A stretch of DNA of 64,000 nt, taken from positions 124,001 through 188,000 of the forward strand of contig NZ_KB899910.1 in assembly GCF_000378465.1 (NCBI RefSeq), given 5' to 3'. The notes beneath the pieces are model-generated. The model had not been told where the DNA came from and did not search any database. It saw nothing but the letters and a program-made list of their open reading frames with translations. Below are positions 36,723-45,083 of the stretch, one piece after another (within the stretch, counting starts at the first letter, position 1; each line of letters opens with the position of its first letter). This DNA comes from Elioraea tepidiphila DSM 17972 (lineage in GTDB: Bacteria > Pseudomonadota > Alphaproteobacteria > Acetobacterales > Acetobacteraceae). Made by a program: the position numbers and the translations under genes.

Positions 36723-38525
36723 TCACCGTCCCTCCCCGCGCAGGTGCCGGGTCAGGAACGCGACCACCTCGGCGTAGATCACCCGGCGGTTGTCGCGCTT
36801 GGTGAAGCCGTGGCCCTCATCGGCGAATGTGACGTAGCGCACCGGCACGCCACGCGCCTTCAGCGCGGCGACGATCTGCTCGCTCTCGAAGGGCGGCACG
36901 CGCGGGTCGGTCATGCCCTGCGCCACCAGCAGCGGTGCGGCGATGCGATCGACGCGGTGGATCGGCGAGAGCCGCTCCAGCAGCTCGGCATCCGCCACCG
37001 GATCGCCGTACTCCGCCGCGCGATGGCCGACACGCCAGGGGCCGGTCCGCTCGAAGAACGTCTTCCAGCGCGCGATGCCGTAGAACTCCACCCCGGCCGC
37101 CCAGAGATGCGGGTACTCGGTCATCGCGGCCAGCACCATCCAGCCGCCGTAGCTCTGCCCCATCACGGCGACGCGGTCGGGGTCGAGGCCGGGCCGGGTC
37201 GCGAGGAACTGCCGCAGCGCGGCGAGGTCGGCGACGCTGTCGAGCCGCTTCTCGCGATCGTCGAGCGCGGCATAGCTCCGCCCGTAGCCGCTCGATCCGC
37301 GCACATTCGGGATCGCCACCGCGATGCCGGACGCGAGCACAGCCTGCAGGTCCGGGCGCCAGTTCGGCAGCGCCTGGTTGGCGGGCCCGCCATGTACCCA
37401 GACCAGCACCGGCCAGCCGGAGGCCGGGGCGGCGCCCTCCGGCAGGGCGAGGAAGAACGGCACCATCCGTCCGTCGAAGCTCGGCGCCTCGCGGAGTGCG
37501 TAGGGCCGCGCCTCGGGCGCCGGTTCGGCCGCGCGATAGACGCAGCGCGCGGCACCCGTGGCCACCTCGGCGCGCCAGATCGCCGAGGGGCTGGTCGGGG
37601 TGGCGAGGTCGAACGCGACCGAGGCGCCGTCCGGCGACCAGGAGAGCGCCGTGATCGCCCCGCCCGGATGCTCCGGGGCCGCGACGACCGCGCCGGTCTC
37701 GGCGTCCAGCACCCGCAGCCGGCAATAGCCGCCCTCGTTCACCACCACGGCGAGCCGGCGCTGGTCGGGCGACAGCTCCAGCTTCTCGACATCCCAGTCG
37801 GGCGTGTAGAGGAACCGCGGCGTGCCGCCCGGCGCCATCGTGGCGACGCCGAGGAACTCGCGGTCGCGATCGGTCAGCAGCCAGAGCCCGCTGCCGTCGC
37901 GCCGCCACTGCGGCGAAAGGTGCCGCCAATCGCCCTCGTGCGGTGTGAGCGGCGTGACGTCCCCGCTCTCCACCTCGACCAGGTAGAGCGTGCTCTCGTA
38001 GCTGCGCGGCGCCGTCATCACCACGATCGCGCGTCCGTCCGGGTGCCAGCAGGGCAGCTCGTGCGGCCCCTCGACCTCCAGCACGCAGCGCGCGGCCCCG
38101 GTGGCGAGGTCCATCACCCAGGCATCGGTGTGCGCCGGGTCGCGGCTGTTCGCGGTATAGGCGATGCGCGTGCCGTCGGGGCTGATCGCGCCCCAGCCAT
38201 GGATGGTACGCGGATCGTAGGTCAGCGCGCGCGGCTCGCCCGTCTCGGGCAGCAGGTAGAGCTGGTGCCGCTCATCCCCGCCCTGATCGCGCGCGAAGAT
38301 CGCGGAGCCGCCTCGACGCGCGCCGGCGAGGTTGGTCACCGCGTCGCGATGCGCGGTCCGCGGCGCGGCCGTGCCGTCGGACCGGAGCGCGAAGACCTGC
38401 GCCGAGCCGGGCGCGTCGCAGAGAAAGAGCAGCGTCCCGTCGCCGCAGAAGCGCGGCATGGTGGCGGAGGGCAGCCCGAGGAACCTGTCCACCAGGGCGC
38501 GCGGGGTCGTGTCGTGATGGGTCAC
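36723..38525 (-). CDS. S9-family prolyl oligopeptidase-like serine peptidase
   Basis: This ~600-aa protein has a seven-bladed beta-propeller (about residues 30-330, with WSPDG/SPDGTRIAY repeats) and a C-terminal alpha/beta-hydrolase domain. The nucleophile is Ser458 in GQSYGGWM, the acid Asp is in QGMTDPRVP and the His in ADEGHGFTK. It cleaves short peptides, as in acylaminoacyl- or dipeptidyl-peptidases. No signal sequence is seen with the GTG start at 38525; an ATG at 38588 would add 21 residues. It converges with the D-aminopeptidase gene, four bases between stops. A peptide-scavenging role fits the surroundings. Confidence 0.93.
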   Translation of the reverse strand: MTHHDTTPRALVDRFLGLPSATMPRFCGDGTLLFLCDAPGSAQVFALRSDGTAAPRTAHRDAVTNLAGARRGGSAIFARDQGGDERHQLYLLPETGEPRALTYDPRTIHGWGAISPDGTRIAYTANSRDPAHTDAWVMDLATGAARCVLEVEGPHELPCWHPDGRAIVVMTAPRSYESTLYLVEVESGDVTPLTPHEGDWRHLSPQWRRDGSGLWLLTDRDREFLGVATMAPGGTPRFLYTPDWDVEKLELSPDQRRLAVVVNEGGYCRLRVLDAETGAVVAAPEHPGGAITALSWSPDGASVAFDLATPTSPSAIWRAEVATGAARCVYRAAEPAPEARPYALREAPSFDGRMVPFFLALPEGAAPASGWPVLVWVHGGPANQALPNWRPDLQAVLASGIAVAIPNVRGSSGYGRSYAALDDREKRLDSVADLAALRQFLATRPGLDPDRVAVMGQSYGGWMVLAAMTEYPHLWAAGVEFYGIARWKTFFERTGPWRVGHRAAEYGDPVADAELLERLSPIHRVDRIAAPLLVAQGMTDPRVPPFESEQIVAALKARGVPVRYVTFADEGHGFTKRDNRRVIYAEVVAFLTRHLRGEGR

Positions 38526-38679
38526 GGGGGGTGAGGGTCCTTCCTGTACCGGGAGCGCGAGACCAGCAGCGCCAGCGGCATCGCGCAAGCCACCCGCGGC
38601 AGGTCGATGGCGCCTCGATGCGAAGCGAGGGTCGCCTCTCGGCCTCGGAATGCCGCAATCCGCCGGGGTTGCCGGGCCG

Positions 38680-39675
38680 TCACCGGGGCTGGCGGTATCC
38701 GTCCGGGTGCGCCTGCCGCCAGGCCCAGGCGTGGGCGATGATGGTTTCCAGTTCGGGATAGCGCGGCGCCCAGCCGAGCTCCTCGCGGATGCGGCGGCTG
38801 GAAGCGACCAGCACGGGCGGATCGCCCGCCCGGCGCGGCCCGACCGTGTGCGGTACGCGCCTGCCGGTGACGCGCTCGGCGGTGGCGATCACCTCGCGCA
38901 CCGAGTAGCCGGTGCCGTTGCCGAGATTGTAGCGGACGCTGCGCGTCGTCAGCGCCTCCAGCGCCAGCAGATGCGCCTCGGCGAGATCTGCGACGTGGAT
39001 GTAGTCGCGGATGCAGGTGCCGTCCGGCGTGGGATAGTCGTCGCCGAACACGGTGAGCGGCGGGCGCCGTCCGGCGGCGGCATCCAGCACCAGGGGGATC
39101 AGATGGGTCTCCGGCCGGTGGTCCTCGCCGAGCCGCCCGCCGGGGTCGGCGCCGGCGGCATTGAAATAACGCAGGCAGGCCGAGCGGAGCCCGTGGATGC
39201 GTTCGGCCCAGATCAGCGCGCGCTCCAGCCACGCCTTGCTCTCGCCATACGGCGAGCCGGGATCGATCGGCTCGTCCTCGGGGATCGGGATCGTCGTCGG
39301 GGCGCCGAACAACGCGGCGGTGGAGGAGAGCACGAAGCGCGTCACCCCATGCGCGACCGCGGCCTCGATCAGCGCGAGTCCGTTCTTCGCGTTCTCCGCC
39401 AGGTAGCGGTACGGCTCGCGCATCGAGTCACCCACCAGCGACAGGGCCGCGAAATGCAGCACCGAGGCGAACGGGCCGTGGGCGAAGGCACGGGCGAGCG
39501 CGTCCGGGTCGCCGATCCGGCCCGTGATCAGCACCGCGCCCTCGGGCACGGCGGCGGCGTGACCGGTCGAGAGATCGTCGAGCACGACGACGCGATCGCC
39601 GCGGGCGAGCAACGCGAGGACGAGATGGCTGCCGACGAAGCCGGCGCCGCCGGTGACGAGATGGGTCTCGGGCAT
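38680..39675 (-). CDS. galE: UDP-glucose 4-epimerase
   Basis: This 331-aa extended short-chain dehydrogenase has the NAD-binding motif VTGGAGFVGSH at the N-terminus. SSTAALFG carries the catalytic Ser/Thr, and SPYGESKAW is the YxxxK motif. Downstream, RYFNAAGADPGGRLGEDH, GTCIRDYIHVADLA and YNLGNGTGYSV are characteristic of GalE rather than other epimerases. It interconverts UDP-glucose and UDP-galactose and could supply precursor for the surface polysaccharide initiated by the transferase at 19120-20520. ATG 39675 directly precedes the Rossmann motif. Confidence 0.94.
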   Translation of the reverse strand: MPETHLVTGGAGFVGSHLVLALLARGDRVVVLDDLSTGHAAAVPEGAVLITGRIGDPDALARAFAHGPFASVLHFAALSLVGDSMREPYRYLAENAKNGLALIEAAVAHGVTRFVLSSTAALFGAPTTIPIPEDEPIDPGSPYGESKAWLERALIWAERIHGLRSACLRYFNAAGADPGGRLGEDHRPETHLIPLVLDAAAGRRPPLTVFGDDYPTPDGTCIRDYIHVADLAEAHLLALEALTTRSVRYNLGNGTGYSVREVIATAERVTGRRVPHTVGPRRAGDPPVLVASSRRIREELGWAPRYPELETIIAHAWAWRQAHPDGYRQPR

Positions 39676-39716
39676 GGATGACCTTGTGCGGAGCGAAGAC
39701 GGCGGAAGCGCGGCCG

Positions 39717-40262
39717 TCACCAGCGGCGGCGCGGCCCGGTATCAAGATGCACGAACGGGCTTGCGCCGCGGTAAAGGCCGACCCCACCGCGGCCGAGCTG
39801 CCACGCGGCGCCGACCAGGCCGAGCGCGTGCAGCCCGGGCCGTCGCACATCCACGGCACGTCCCTGCACGTGCAGGCTGTCGGTCGCCGCCCGGCCCCAG
39901 CGCGCGGCGAGCGCCGCCTGGGTGCGCGCTGTCCTGTAGGCCGAGGCGACCTCGAAGCCGCGTCCGGGGACCCGCTGGTCGAGCAGCCAGAGCGTGTCGA
40001 GCAGGGCCGGATCGACAGGGCCGGCAAGGCCCTCCTCGCGGTCGCGGAACAGCCAGGCGATCGCCGCCAAGGCCTCGGGGTCGTGCACACCGCCGCGCCA
40101 ATAGATGCCCTCGAACCGCTCGCCATCGACATGGGCGAGCAGGAGGTGGCGTGGCGCCCCGTCGGCCTGCCCGAGCGCCGGCGCGGCGGCGCAGGCGAGG
40201 CCGAGGGCAAGCCACGCGCGCCTTCCGAACGGTCGCGCGCAGCAGGGGCAGGCCGGCAGCAT
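39717..40262 (-). CDS. MepK/YcbK-like murein endopeptidase (M15 family, DUF882)
   Basis: This 181-aa exported protein has an N-terminal signal with GRRAWLALGLACAAAPALG, possibly twin-arginine. The M15-type zinc motifs are complete: SLHVQGRAVDVR (His and Asp ligands) and HLDTGPRRRW (second His). In E. coli the orthologous YcbK/MepK cleaves meso-DAP-meso-DAP or D-Ala-DAP cross-links. Its place next to a divergent ABC importer is probably incidental. ATG 40262 starts the signal; upstream in-frame sequence is Arg-rich and rejected. Confidence 0.9.
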   Translation of the reverse strand: MLPACPCCARPFGRRAWLALGLACAAAPALGQADGAPRHLLLAHVDGERFEGIYWRGGVHDPEALAAIAWLFRDREEGLAGPVDPALLDTLWLLDQRVPGRGFEVASAYRTARTQAALAARWGRAATDSLHVQGRAVDVRRPGLHALGLVGAAWQLGRGGVGLYRGASPFVHLDTGPRRRW

Positions 40263-40417
40263 GGCCGCGACCCTGCGCCGGGCATCGGCGCGCGCGCAAG
40301 CCCCGCCGCCGGGGCGCTTCCGGCACGGCGATTGCACCCCATCTGCACGCCAGCGGAGGATTGCGCTCCGCCGAACCTTGCGCGACACCCCATCACGACC
40401 GACAGGGAGCGAGATCG

Positions 40418-41431
40418 ATGAGGACGAAGTGGCGGATCGACCGGCGCAGGGCGCTCGGGCTTCTCGGCGGCGCGGCGCTCGTGCCGGTGGCGGGCGCGCG
40501 CGTCTCGGCGCAGACGCTCGACAAGGTCAGCTTCCAGACCAACTGGCGCGCCCAGGCCGAGCATGGCGGCTACTATCAGGCGGTCGCTGCCGGCATCTAT
40601 CGCCGCTACGGCATCGACTGCGACCTGCGCATGGGCGGGCCGCAGCAGAACCCGTCCCAGCTTCTGCTCGCCGGGCGCGTCGACATGATCATGTCCAATG
40701 GCTTCGTCGCGCTGAACTACGTGCGCGAGAACCTGCCGTTCCTGACCATCGCCGCGATCATGCAGAAGGACCCGCAGGTCCTGATGACGCATGAGGGCAA
40801 CGGCATCGAGAGGTTCGAGGACATGAAGGGGCGGCCGATCCTGGTCAGCGCCGAGGGTCGCGTGACCTACTGGCCGTTCCTGAAGGCGAGGTTCGGCTTC
40901 TCGGACGACCAGATCCGGCCCTACACCTTCAACCTCGCCCCCTTCCTGCAGGATCGCATGGCCATCCAGCAGGGCTTCCTCTCTTCCGAGCCCTATGCGG
41001 CGCGCGCGGCCGGGGCCAATCCGAAGGTGTTCCTGATCGCGGACGCCGGCTACGAGAACTATCAGACCACGATCAACATCTCGCGGCGGATGGCGACCGA
41101 GAAGAAGGAGCTCGTGCAGCGCTTCGTCGATGCCACCGCCGAGGGCTGGACGCAGTACATGCGCAAGCAGGACATCGCCGCGGCGAACGCGCTGATCATG
41201 CGCGACAACCCGGAGATGACGCAGGACAAGATCGACTACGCGATCGAGGCGATGAACCGGTACGGCATCGTGCTGTCGGGCGAGGCCGAGCAGCTCGGCA
41301 TCGGCGCGATGACGCATGAGCGCTGGGAGCGCTTCTACGCGACCATGGTGACGGCCGGCGTCTATCCGGCCGGGATGGCGATCCGGAACGCCTACAGCCT
41401 GGACTTCGTGAACCGCCGCGTCGGGCTGTGA
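40418..41431 (+). CDS. ABC transporter substrate-binding protein, NMT1/THI5-like (pyrimidine uptake)
   Basis: This 337-aa exported binding protein has a twin-arginine-like signal (DRRRALGLLGGAAL) and an NMT1/THI5 fold. Features are VSFQTNWRAQAEHGGYYQAVAAGIYRRYGID, GGPQQNPSQLLLAGRVDMIMSN and a C-terminal helical tail. Relatives bind thiamine-precursor pyrimidines, riboflavin or other heterocycles. Being in one operon with cytosine deaminase makes cytosine or a related pyrimidine the likely ligand. The start has AGGGAGC about nine bases upstream. TGA overlaps the GTG start of the ATPase gene. Confidence 0.92.
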   Translation: MRTKWRIDRRRALGLLGGAALVPVAGARVSAQTLDKVSFQTNWRAQAEHGGYYQAVAAGIYRRYGIDCDLRMGGPQQNPSQLLLAGRVDMIMSNGFVALNYVRENLPFLTIAAIMQKDPQVLMTHEGNGIERFEDMKGRPILVSAEGRVTYWPFLKARFGFSDDQIRPYTFNLAPFLQDRMAIQQGFLSSEPYAARAAGANPKVFLIADAGYENYQTTINISRRMATEKKELVQRFVDATAEGWTQYMRKQDIAAANALIMRDNPEMTQDKIDYAIEAMNRYGIVLSGEAEQLGIGAMTHERWERFYATMVTAGVYPAGMAIRNAYSLDFVNRRVGL

Positions 41432-42243
41432 ACCACCTGGGGCCGACGACAGGGGATCCGCTCGCGTCGGCCGCGCCCCGCGCGCTCGTGGTGCTGCGCG
41501 GGGTGGAAAAGCGCTTCGGCACCGGCACGCTGGCGCTGCGCGGCGTCGATCTGACGATCCAGACCGGCGACTTCGTCTCGCTGCTCGGACCCTCGGGCTG
41601 CGGCAAGTCCACCCTCTTGCGGATCATCGCCGGGCTGATCGCGCCGTCCGCCGGCACGCTCGACTGGCCGCGCGCCGAGCACGACGCCGCCGGGGTCGCG
41701 CATCCGCGGCTCGGCTTCGTGTTCCAGGAGCCGACGCTGATGCCCTGGACCACGGCGGTGAAGAACGTCGCGCTGCCGCTCCGGCTCGAAGGCATGGCGC
41801 GGTCCGAGCGGCTGGAGCGTGCGGCGGAGGCGCTGCGCCGGGTGGGGCTCGCCGGGTTCGAGCACGCCTATCCGCGCGCTCTCTCGGGGGGGATGAAGAT
41901 GCGCGTCTCGATCGCGCGCGCGCTGGTGACGCGTCCCGACATCCTGCTGATGGACGAGCCCTTCGCCGCCCTTGACGAGATCACCCGCTTCCGTCTGAAC
42001 AACGACCTGCTCTCGATCTGGCGGGAGACCGGGGTGACGGTGGTGTTCGTCACCCACTCGGTGTTCGAGAGCGTCTATCTCTCGCGCCGGATCGCGGTGA
42101 TGGCGGCGCGGCCCGGACGGATCGAGCGCGAGATCGCGATCGAGGCGCCTCATCCGCGCGACGAGGCGTTCCGCACCTCCGCCGAGTACGCCGCCGCCTG
42201 CCGCACCGTCAGCGCCGCGCTCGAGGAGGCAATGGCGGCATGA
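41428..42243 (+). CDS. ABC transporter ATPase (nitrate/taurine/pyrimidine class)
   Basis: This 271-aa ATPase starts at GTG 41428 inside the binding-protein stop. Walker A is GPSGCGKST, the Q-loop FVFQEPTLMPW, the signature LSGGMKMRVSIARAL, Walker B ILLMDEPFAALDE and the switch histidine VFVTHSVFESV. This is the SsuB/TauB/ThiZ subfamily that partners single-permease importers with NMT1-type binding proteins. It overlaps the permease ATG by four bases. Confidence 0.95.
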   Translation: MNHLGPTTGDPLASAAPRALVVLRGVEKRFGTGTLALRGVDLTIQTGDFVSLLGPSGCGKSTLLRIIAGLIAPSAGTLDWPRAEHDAAGVAHPRLGFVFQEPTLMPWTTAVKNVALPLRLEGMARSERLERAAEALRRVGLAGFEHAYPRALSGGMKMRVSIARALVTRPDILLMDEPFAALDEITRFRLNNDLLSIWRETGVTVVFVTHSVFESVYLSRRIAVMAARPGRIEREIAIEAPHPRDEAFRTSAEYAAACRTVSAALEEAMAA

Positions 42244-43088
42244 CCAATCGCATCGGCGACGACGCGCCCTCCCCGCCGCCGGTGCGGCGCGTGCTGTTCC
42301 TCCCCGCGGAGGCCTGGCCGAAGATCCTGATGCCGCTGCTGATCGGCATCCTGTCGCTCTCGGTCTGGGAGATCGCAGTGCGGGTGAACGATGTGCCGCA
42401 CTACGTGCTGCCGCCGCCGTCGGTGATCTGGCAGACGCTGCTGCGCGACTGGCACAGCCTGTCGGTCTCGCTCGGCATCACGCTCCAGATCACCTTCGCC
42501 GCGCTCGCGGTCGCGGCCGGGCTCGGGCTGGCCCTCGCGGTGCTGTTCGCGCAGTCGAAATGGATCGAGCTCTCGCTGTTTCCCTATGCGGTCGTGCTCC
42601 AGGTGACGCCGATCGTGGCGATCGCGCCGCTGATCATCATCTGGGTGGACGACATCCGCATCGCGCTCCTGATCTGCGCCTGGATCGTCGCGTTCTTCCC
42701 GATCCTTTCGAACACCACGCTCGGGCTGAACAGCGCCGACCACAATCTCGTCGACCTGTTCCGGCTCTACCGCGCGAGCCGCTTCCAGCAGCTCGTGTTC
42801 CTGCGCCTGCCCTCGGCCCTGCCGCTGTTCCTCGCGGGCTTGCGCATCTCCGGCGGTCTCGCGCTGATCGGCGCGATCGTCGCCGAGTTCGTCGCCGGCA
42901 CGGGCGGGCGCGCCTCCGGTCTCGCCTACCGCATCCTGGAAGCCGGATACCAGTTGCAGATCCCGCGCATGTTCGCCGCCCTGCTGCTGATCTGCCTGAC
43001 CGGGATCGCGATCTTCCTCGCCCTCGGGCTGATCCAGCATCTCGCGCTCCGGCACTGGCATGAGAGCGCCTTGAAGCGCGAAGGATGA
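42240..43088 (+). CDS. ABC transporter permease (SsuC/TauC/ThiX class)
   Basis: This 282-aa inner-membrane protein has six helices: PLLIGILSLSVWEIAVRV, HYVLPPPSVIWQTLL, and a homodimer-type EAA loop around LFRLYRASRFQQLVFLRLPSALP. AEFVAGTGGRASGLAYRI follows. The N-terminus is proline-rich and cytoplasmic. It forms a homodimeric channel with the preceding ATPase. The stop overlaps the deaminase start by four bases, so import and deamination are translationally coupled. Confidence 0.94.
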   Translation: MTNRIGDDAPSPPPVRRVLFLPAEAWPKILMPLLIGILSLSVWEIAVRVNDVPHYVLPPPSVIWQTLLRDWHSLSVSLGITLQITFAALAVAAGLGLALAVLFAQSKWIELSLFPYAVVLQVTPIVAIAPLIIIWVDDIRIALLICAWIVAFFPILSNTTLGLNSADHNLVDLFRLYRASRFQQLVFLRLPSALPLFLAGLRISGGLALIGAIVAEFVAGTGGRASGLAYRILEAGYQLQIPRMFAALLLICLTGIAIFLALGLIQHLALRHWHESALKREG

Positions 43089-44389
43089 CGGCACCCGCGA
43101 TCCCCCCTGCCGGCGACTACTGGCTGCGCGATGTCCGGATTCCCGCCACGCCGGCCGAGCGTCTCGCCCGCGTCGATCTCCGCATCGCATCCGGCCGGAT
43201 CGCCGCGATCGAACCCGTCGGCACCGCGCCGGACGGCCCGTCGCTCGACGGCGGCATGGCCCTGCCCTGCTTCGTCGATGTGCACACGCATCTCGACAAG
43301 GGCCATATCTGGCCGCGCAGCCCCAACCCGGACGGCACGTTCAAGGGCGCGATCGGCGCCGTGATGGCCGATCGCGAGGCGCACTGGTCGGCCGAGGACA
43401 CGCGCGCGCGCTTCGCGTTCGGGCTGCGCTGCGCCTACGCGCACGGCACCGCGGCGATCCGCACGCATCTCGACACCTACCTGCCGCATGGCCGCAGCAC
43501 TTGGCGCGTGTTTGCCGAACTGCGCGATGCCTGGGCGGGACGGATCGACCTCCAGGGCGTGTCGATCTGCCCGATCGACCGGCTCGCCGGCGACGAGGGC
43601 GCGGCGCTCGCCGATCTGGTGGCCGAGCATGGCGGCGTGCTCGGCTTCGTCACCCGCTTCACCGGCGGCGGGCACGACGCGATCCCGCCCGGCTTCCAGG
43701 ATCTGCTCGACCATGCCTTCGCGCTCGCCGAGGCGCGCGGGCTCGACATGGACCTGCACGTGGACGAGAGCGGCGAGACGGCCGCGGCGACCCTGCCGAT
43801 CATCGCCCGTACCGCGCTCCGCCGCGGCTTCAGGCGCCGCATCCAGGTCGGCCATATCTGTTCGCTGAGCCTCCAGCCCGACGCGGTGATCGCGGAGACG
43901 ATCGCGCTCGTGCGCGATGCCGGCATCGCCGTCGTCAGCCTGCCGATGTGCAACATGTACCTGCAGGACCGCGCGCCCGGCCGCACGCCGCGCTGGCGCG
44001 GCGTCACCCTGCTGCACGAGCTCGCCGCCGCCGGCGTGCCGGTGAGCGTCGCCTCCGACAACTGCCGCGATCCGTTCTACGCCTATGGCGACCACGACAT
44101 GGTGGAGGTGTTCCAGTCGGCGGTGCGGATCGCGCAGCTTGACCATCCGCTCGGCGACTGGCCGAACACGGTGACGGCAACGCCCGCCGGCGTTATGGGC
44201 CTGCGCGATCGCGGGAACATCCGCGTCGGCGCACCGGCGGACCTCGTGCTGTTCCGCACGCGCTTCTGGCACGAGTTGCTCGCGCGGCGGCAGTCGGATC
44301 GAACCGTGCTGCGGCAGGGCCGTGCGATCGACACCACTTTGCCCGACTATCGCGAGCTCGACGCGCTGGTCCGGCCCGATCCGGGCTGA
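43085..44389 (+). CDS. codA: Cytosine deaminase-type amidohydrolase
   Basis: This 434-aa amidohydrolase has all CodA metal and catalytic positions: H67-T-H69 in VDVHTHLDKGH and His/Glu in LHVDESGE. VGHICSLS and Asp325 in ASDNCRDPF complete the set. It deaminates cytosine to uracil in the cytoplasm; relatives act on isocytosine or 5-substituted cytosines. The operon with an importer argues for exogenous cytosine or a close analogue, and the uracil could pass to Upp (59080-59709). Length agrees with CodA (427 aa in E. coli). It ends seven bases from the convergent next gene. Confidence 0.9.
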   Translation: MTAPAIPPAGDYWLRDVRIPATPAERLARVDLRIASGRIAAIEPVGTAPDGPSLDGGMALPCFVDVHTHLDKGHIWPRSPNPDGTFKGAIGAVMADREAHWSAEDTRARFAFGLRCAYAHGTAAIRTHLDTYLPHGRSTWRVFAELRDAWAGRIDLQGVSICPIDRLAGDEGAALADLVAEHGGVLGFVTRFTGGGHDAIPPGFQDLLDHAFALAEARGLDMDLHVDESGETAAATLPIIARTALRRGFRRRIQVGHICSLSLQPDAVIAETIALVRDAGIAVVSLPMCNMYLQDRAPGRTPRWRGVTLLHELAAAGVPVSVASDNCRDPFYAYGDHDMVEVFQSAVRIAQLDHPLGDWPNTVTATPAGVMGLRDRGNIRVGAPADLVLFRTRFWHELLARRQSDRTVLRQGRAIDTTLPDYRELDALVRPDPG

Positions 44390-44396
44390 GCTCGCC

Positions 44397-44957
44397 TCAC
44401 CCCCGCCGGTCGAGGCGCGTCATCACGACGTCGCGGTAGGGCAGGCGCATGCCGTCGATGTGCTGGTGCCGCGCGCGCAGCACCACGCCGGTCTCGGCAT
44501 CGAGCCAGTAGGTGACATGAGCGGTGAAGCCGGTCGGGCCGTGCAGGCGCATGCGCCGCTCCAGCCGCACCGCGCGGCGCGTGCCGGAGGCAAGCGGCAC
44601 CATCTCGTCGCCGCCGCGCTCCCACACCTCCTGCCAGGAATCCGTCATCACGTGCTCGCGGATCGTGACCGTGGTGCCCGGGCCGCCGGCGAGCAGGCGG
44701 GCGAGGGCTGCGCGCGCCTCGTCCATGTCGGGGCCGATCGGGGTCCAGAGGCCGTAGAGCAGCTTGCGGGTCTGCTGGCCGATCTGCACCACGCAGATGC
44801 CCGCATCCTCGGCATCCTGCCCGAGAAACACCCAGCGCGAGCCGTCATCGCGCACCGCCACCGTGCCGGCGGGCGGGCAGGGATCGCGATCGGCATGCGC
44901 CGGTGCGGCCAGAAGGACGAGGGCCATCAGCGAGGCGGCAAACGGGACGCGAACCAT
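44397..44957 (-). CDS. Exported protein of unknown function
   Basis: This 186-aa protein has a signal peptide (MVRVPFAASLMALVLLAAPAHA). The mature part contains DPCPPAGTVAV, SRWVFLGQDAEDAGICVVQIG and a C-terminal stretch THYWLDAETGVVL-like in style (VTYWLDAETGVVLRAR). Two cysteines (in DPCPP and GICVV) could form a disulfide. The lipoprotein-localisation-like phrase about a converted precursor charge is not present, so no family is assigned. It is a monocistronic gene with a 126-base upstream region containing an imperfect inverted repeat at 44996-45013. Confidence 0.78.
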   Translation of the reverse strand: MVRVPFAASLMALVLLAAPAHADRDPCPPAGTVAVRDDGSRWVFLGQDAEDAGICVVQIGQQTRKLLYGLWTPIGPDMDEARAALARLLAGGPGTTVTIREHVMTDSWQEVWERGGDEMVPLASGTRRAVRLERRMRLHGPTGFTAHVTYWLDAETGVVLRARHQHIDGMRLPYRDVVMTRLDRRG

Positions 44958-45083
44958 GGGGCATCTCCTGCGAGATCGACGCCCCTCCCCACACTCGGCC
45001 GATCCTGGCCGATCGTGACGTCAGTGTTGCAGGTTTAATGCCATCCGGTGAACAAAGAATGAACGCGGCCGCATTCACCTACG

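Noticed and set aside
40351-40371. CCAGCGGAGGA resembling the 3' core of a TPP riboswitch upstream of a pyrimidine ABC operon
   Set aside because: The CUGAGA element and the expected P1/P2 pairing order are missing. A 6-bp hairpin explains the sequence equally well.
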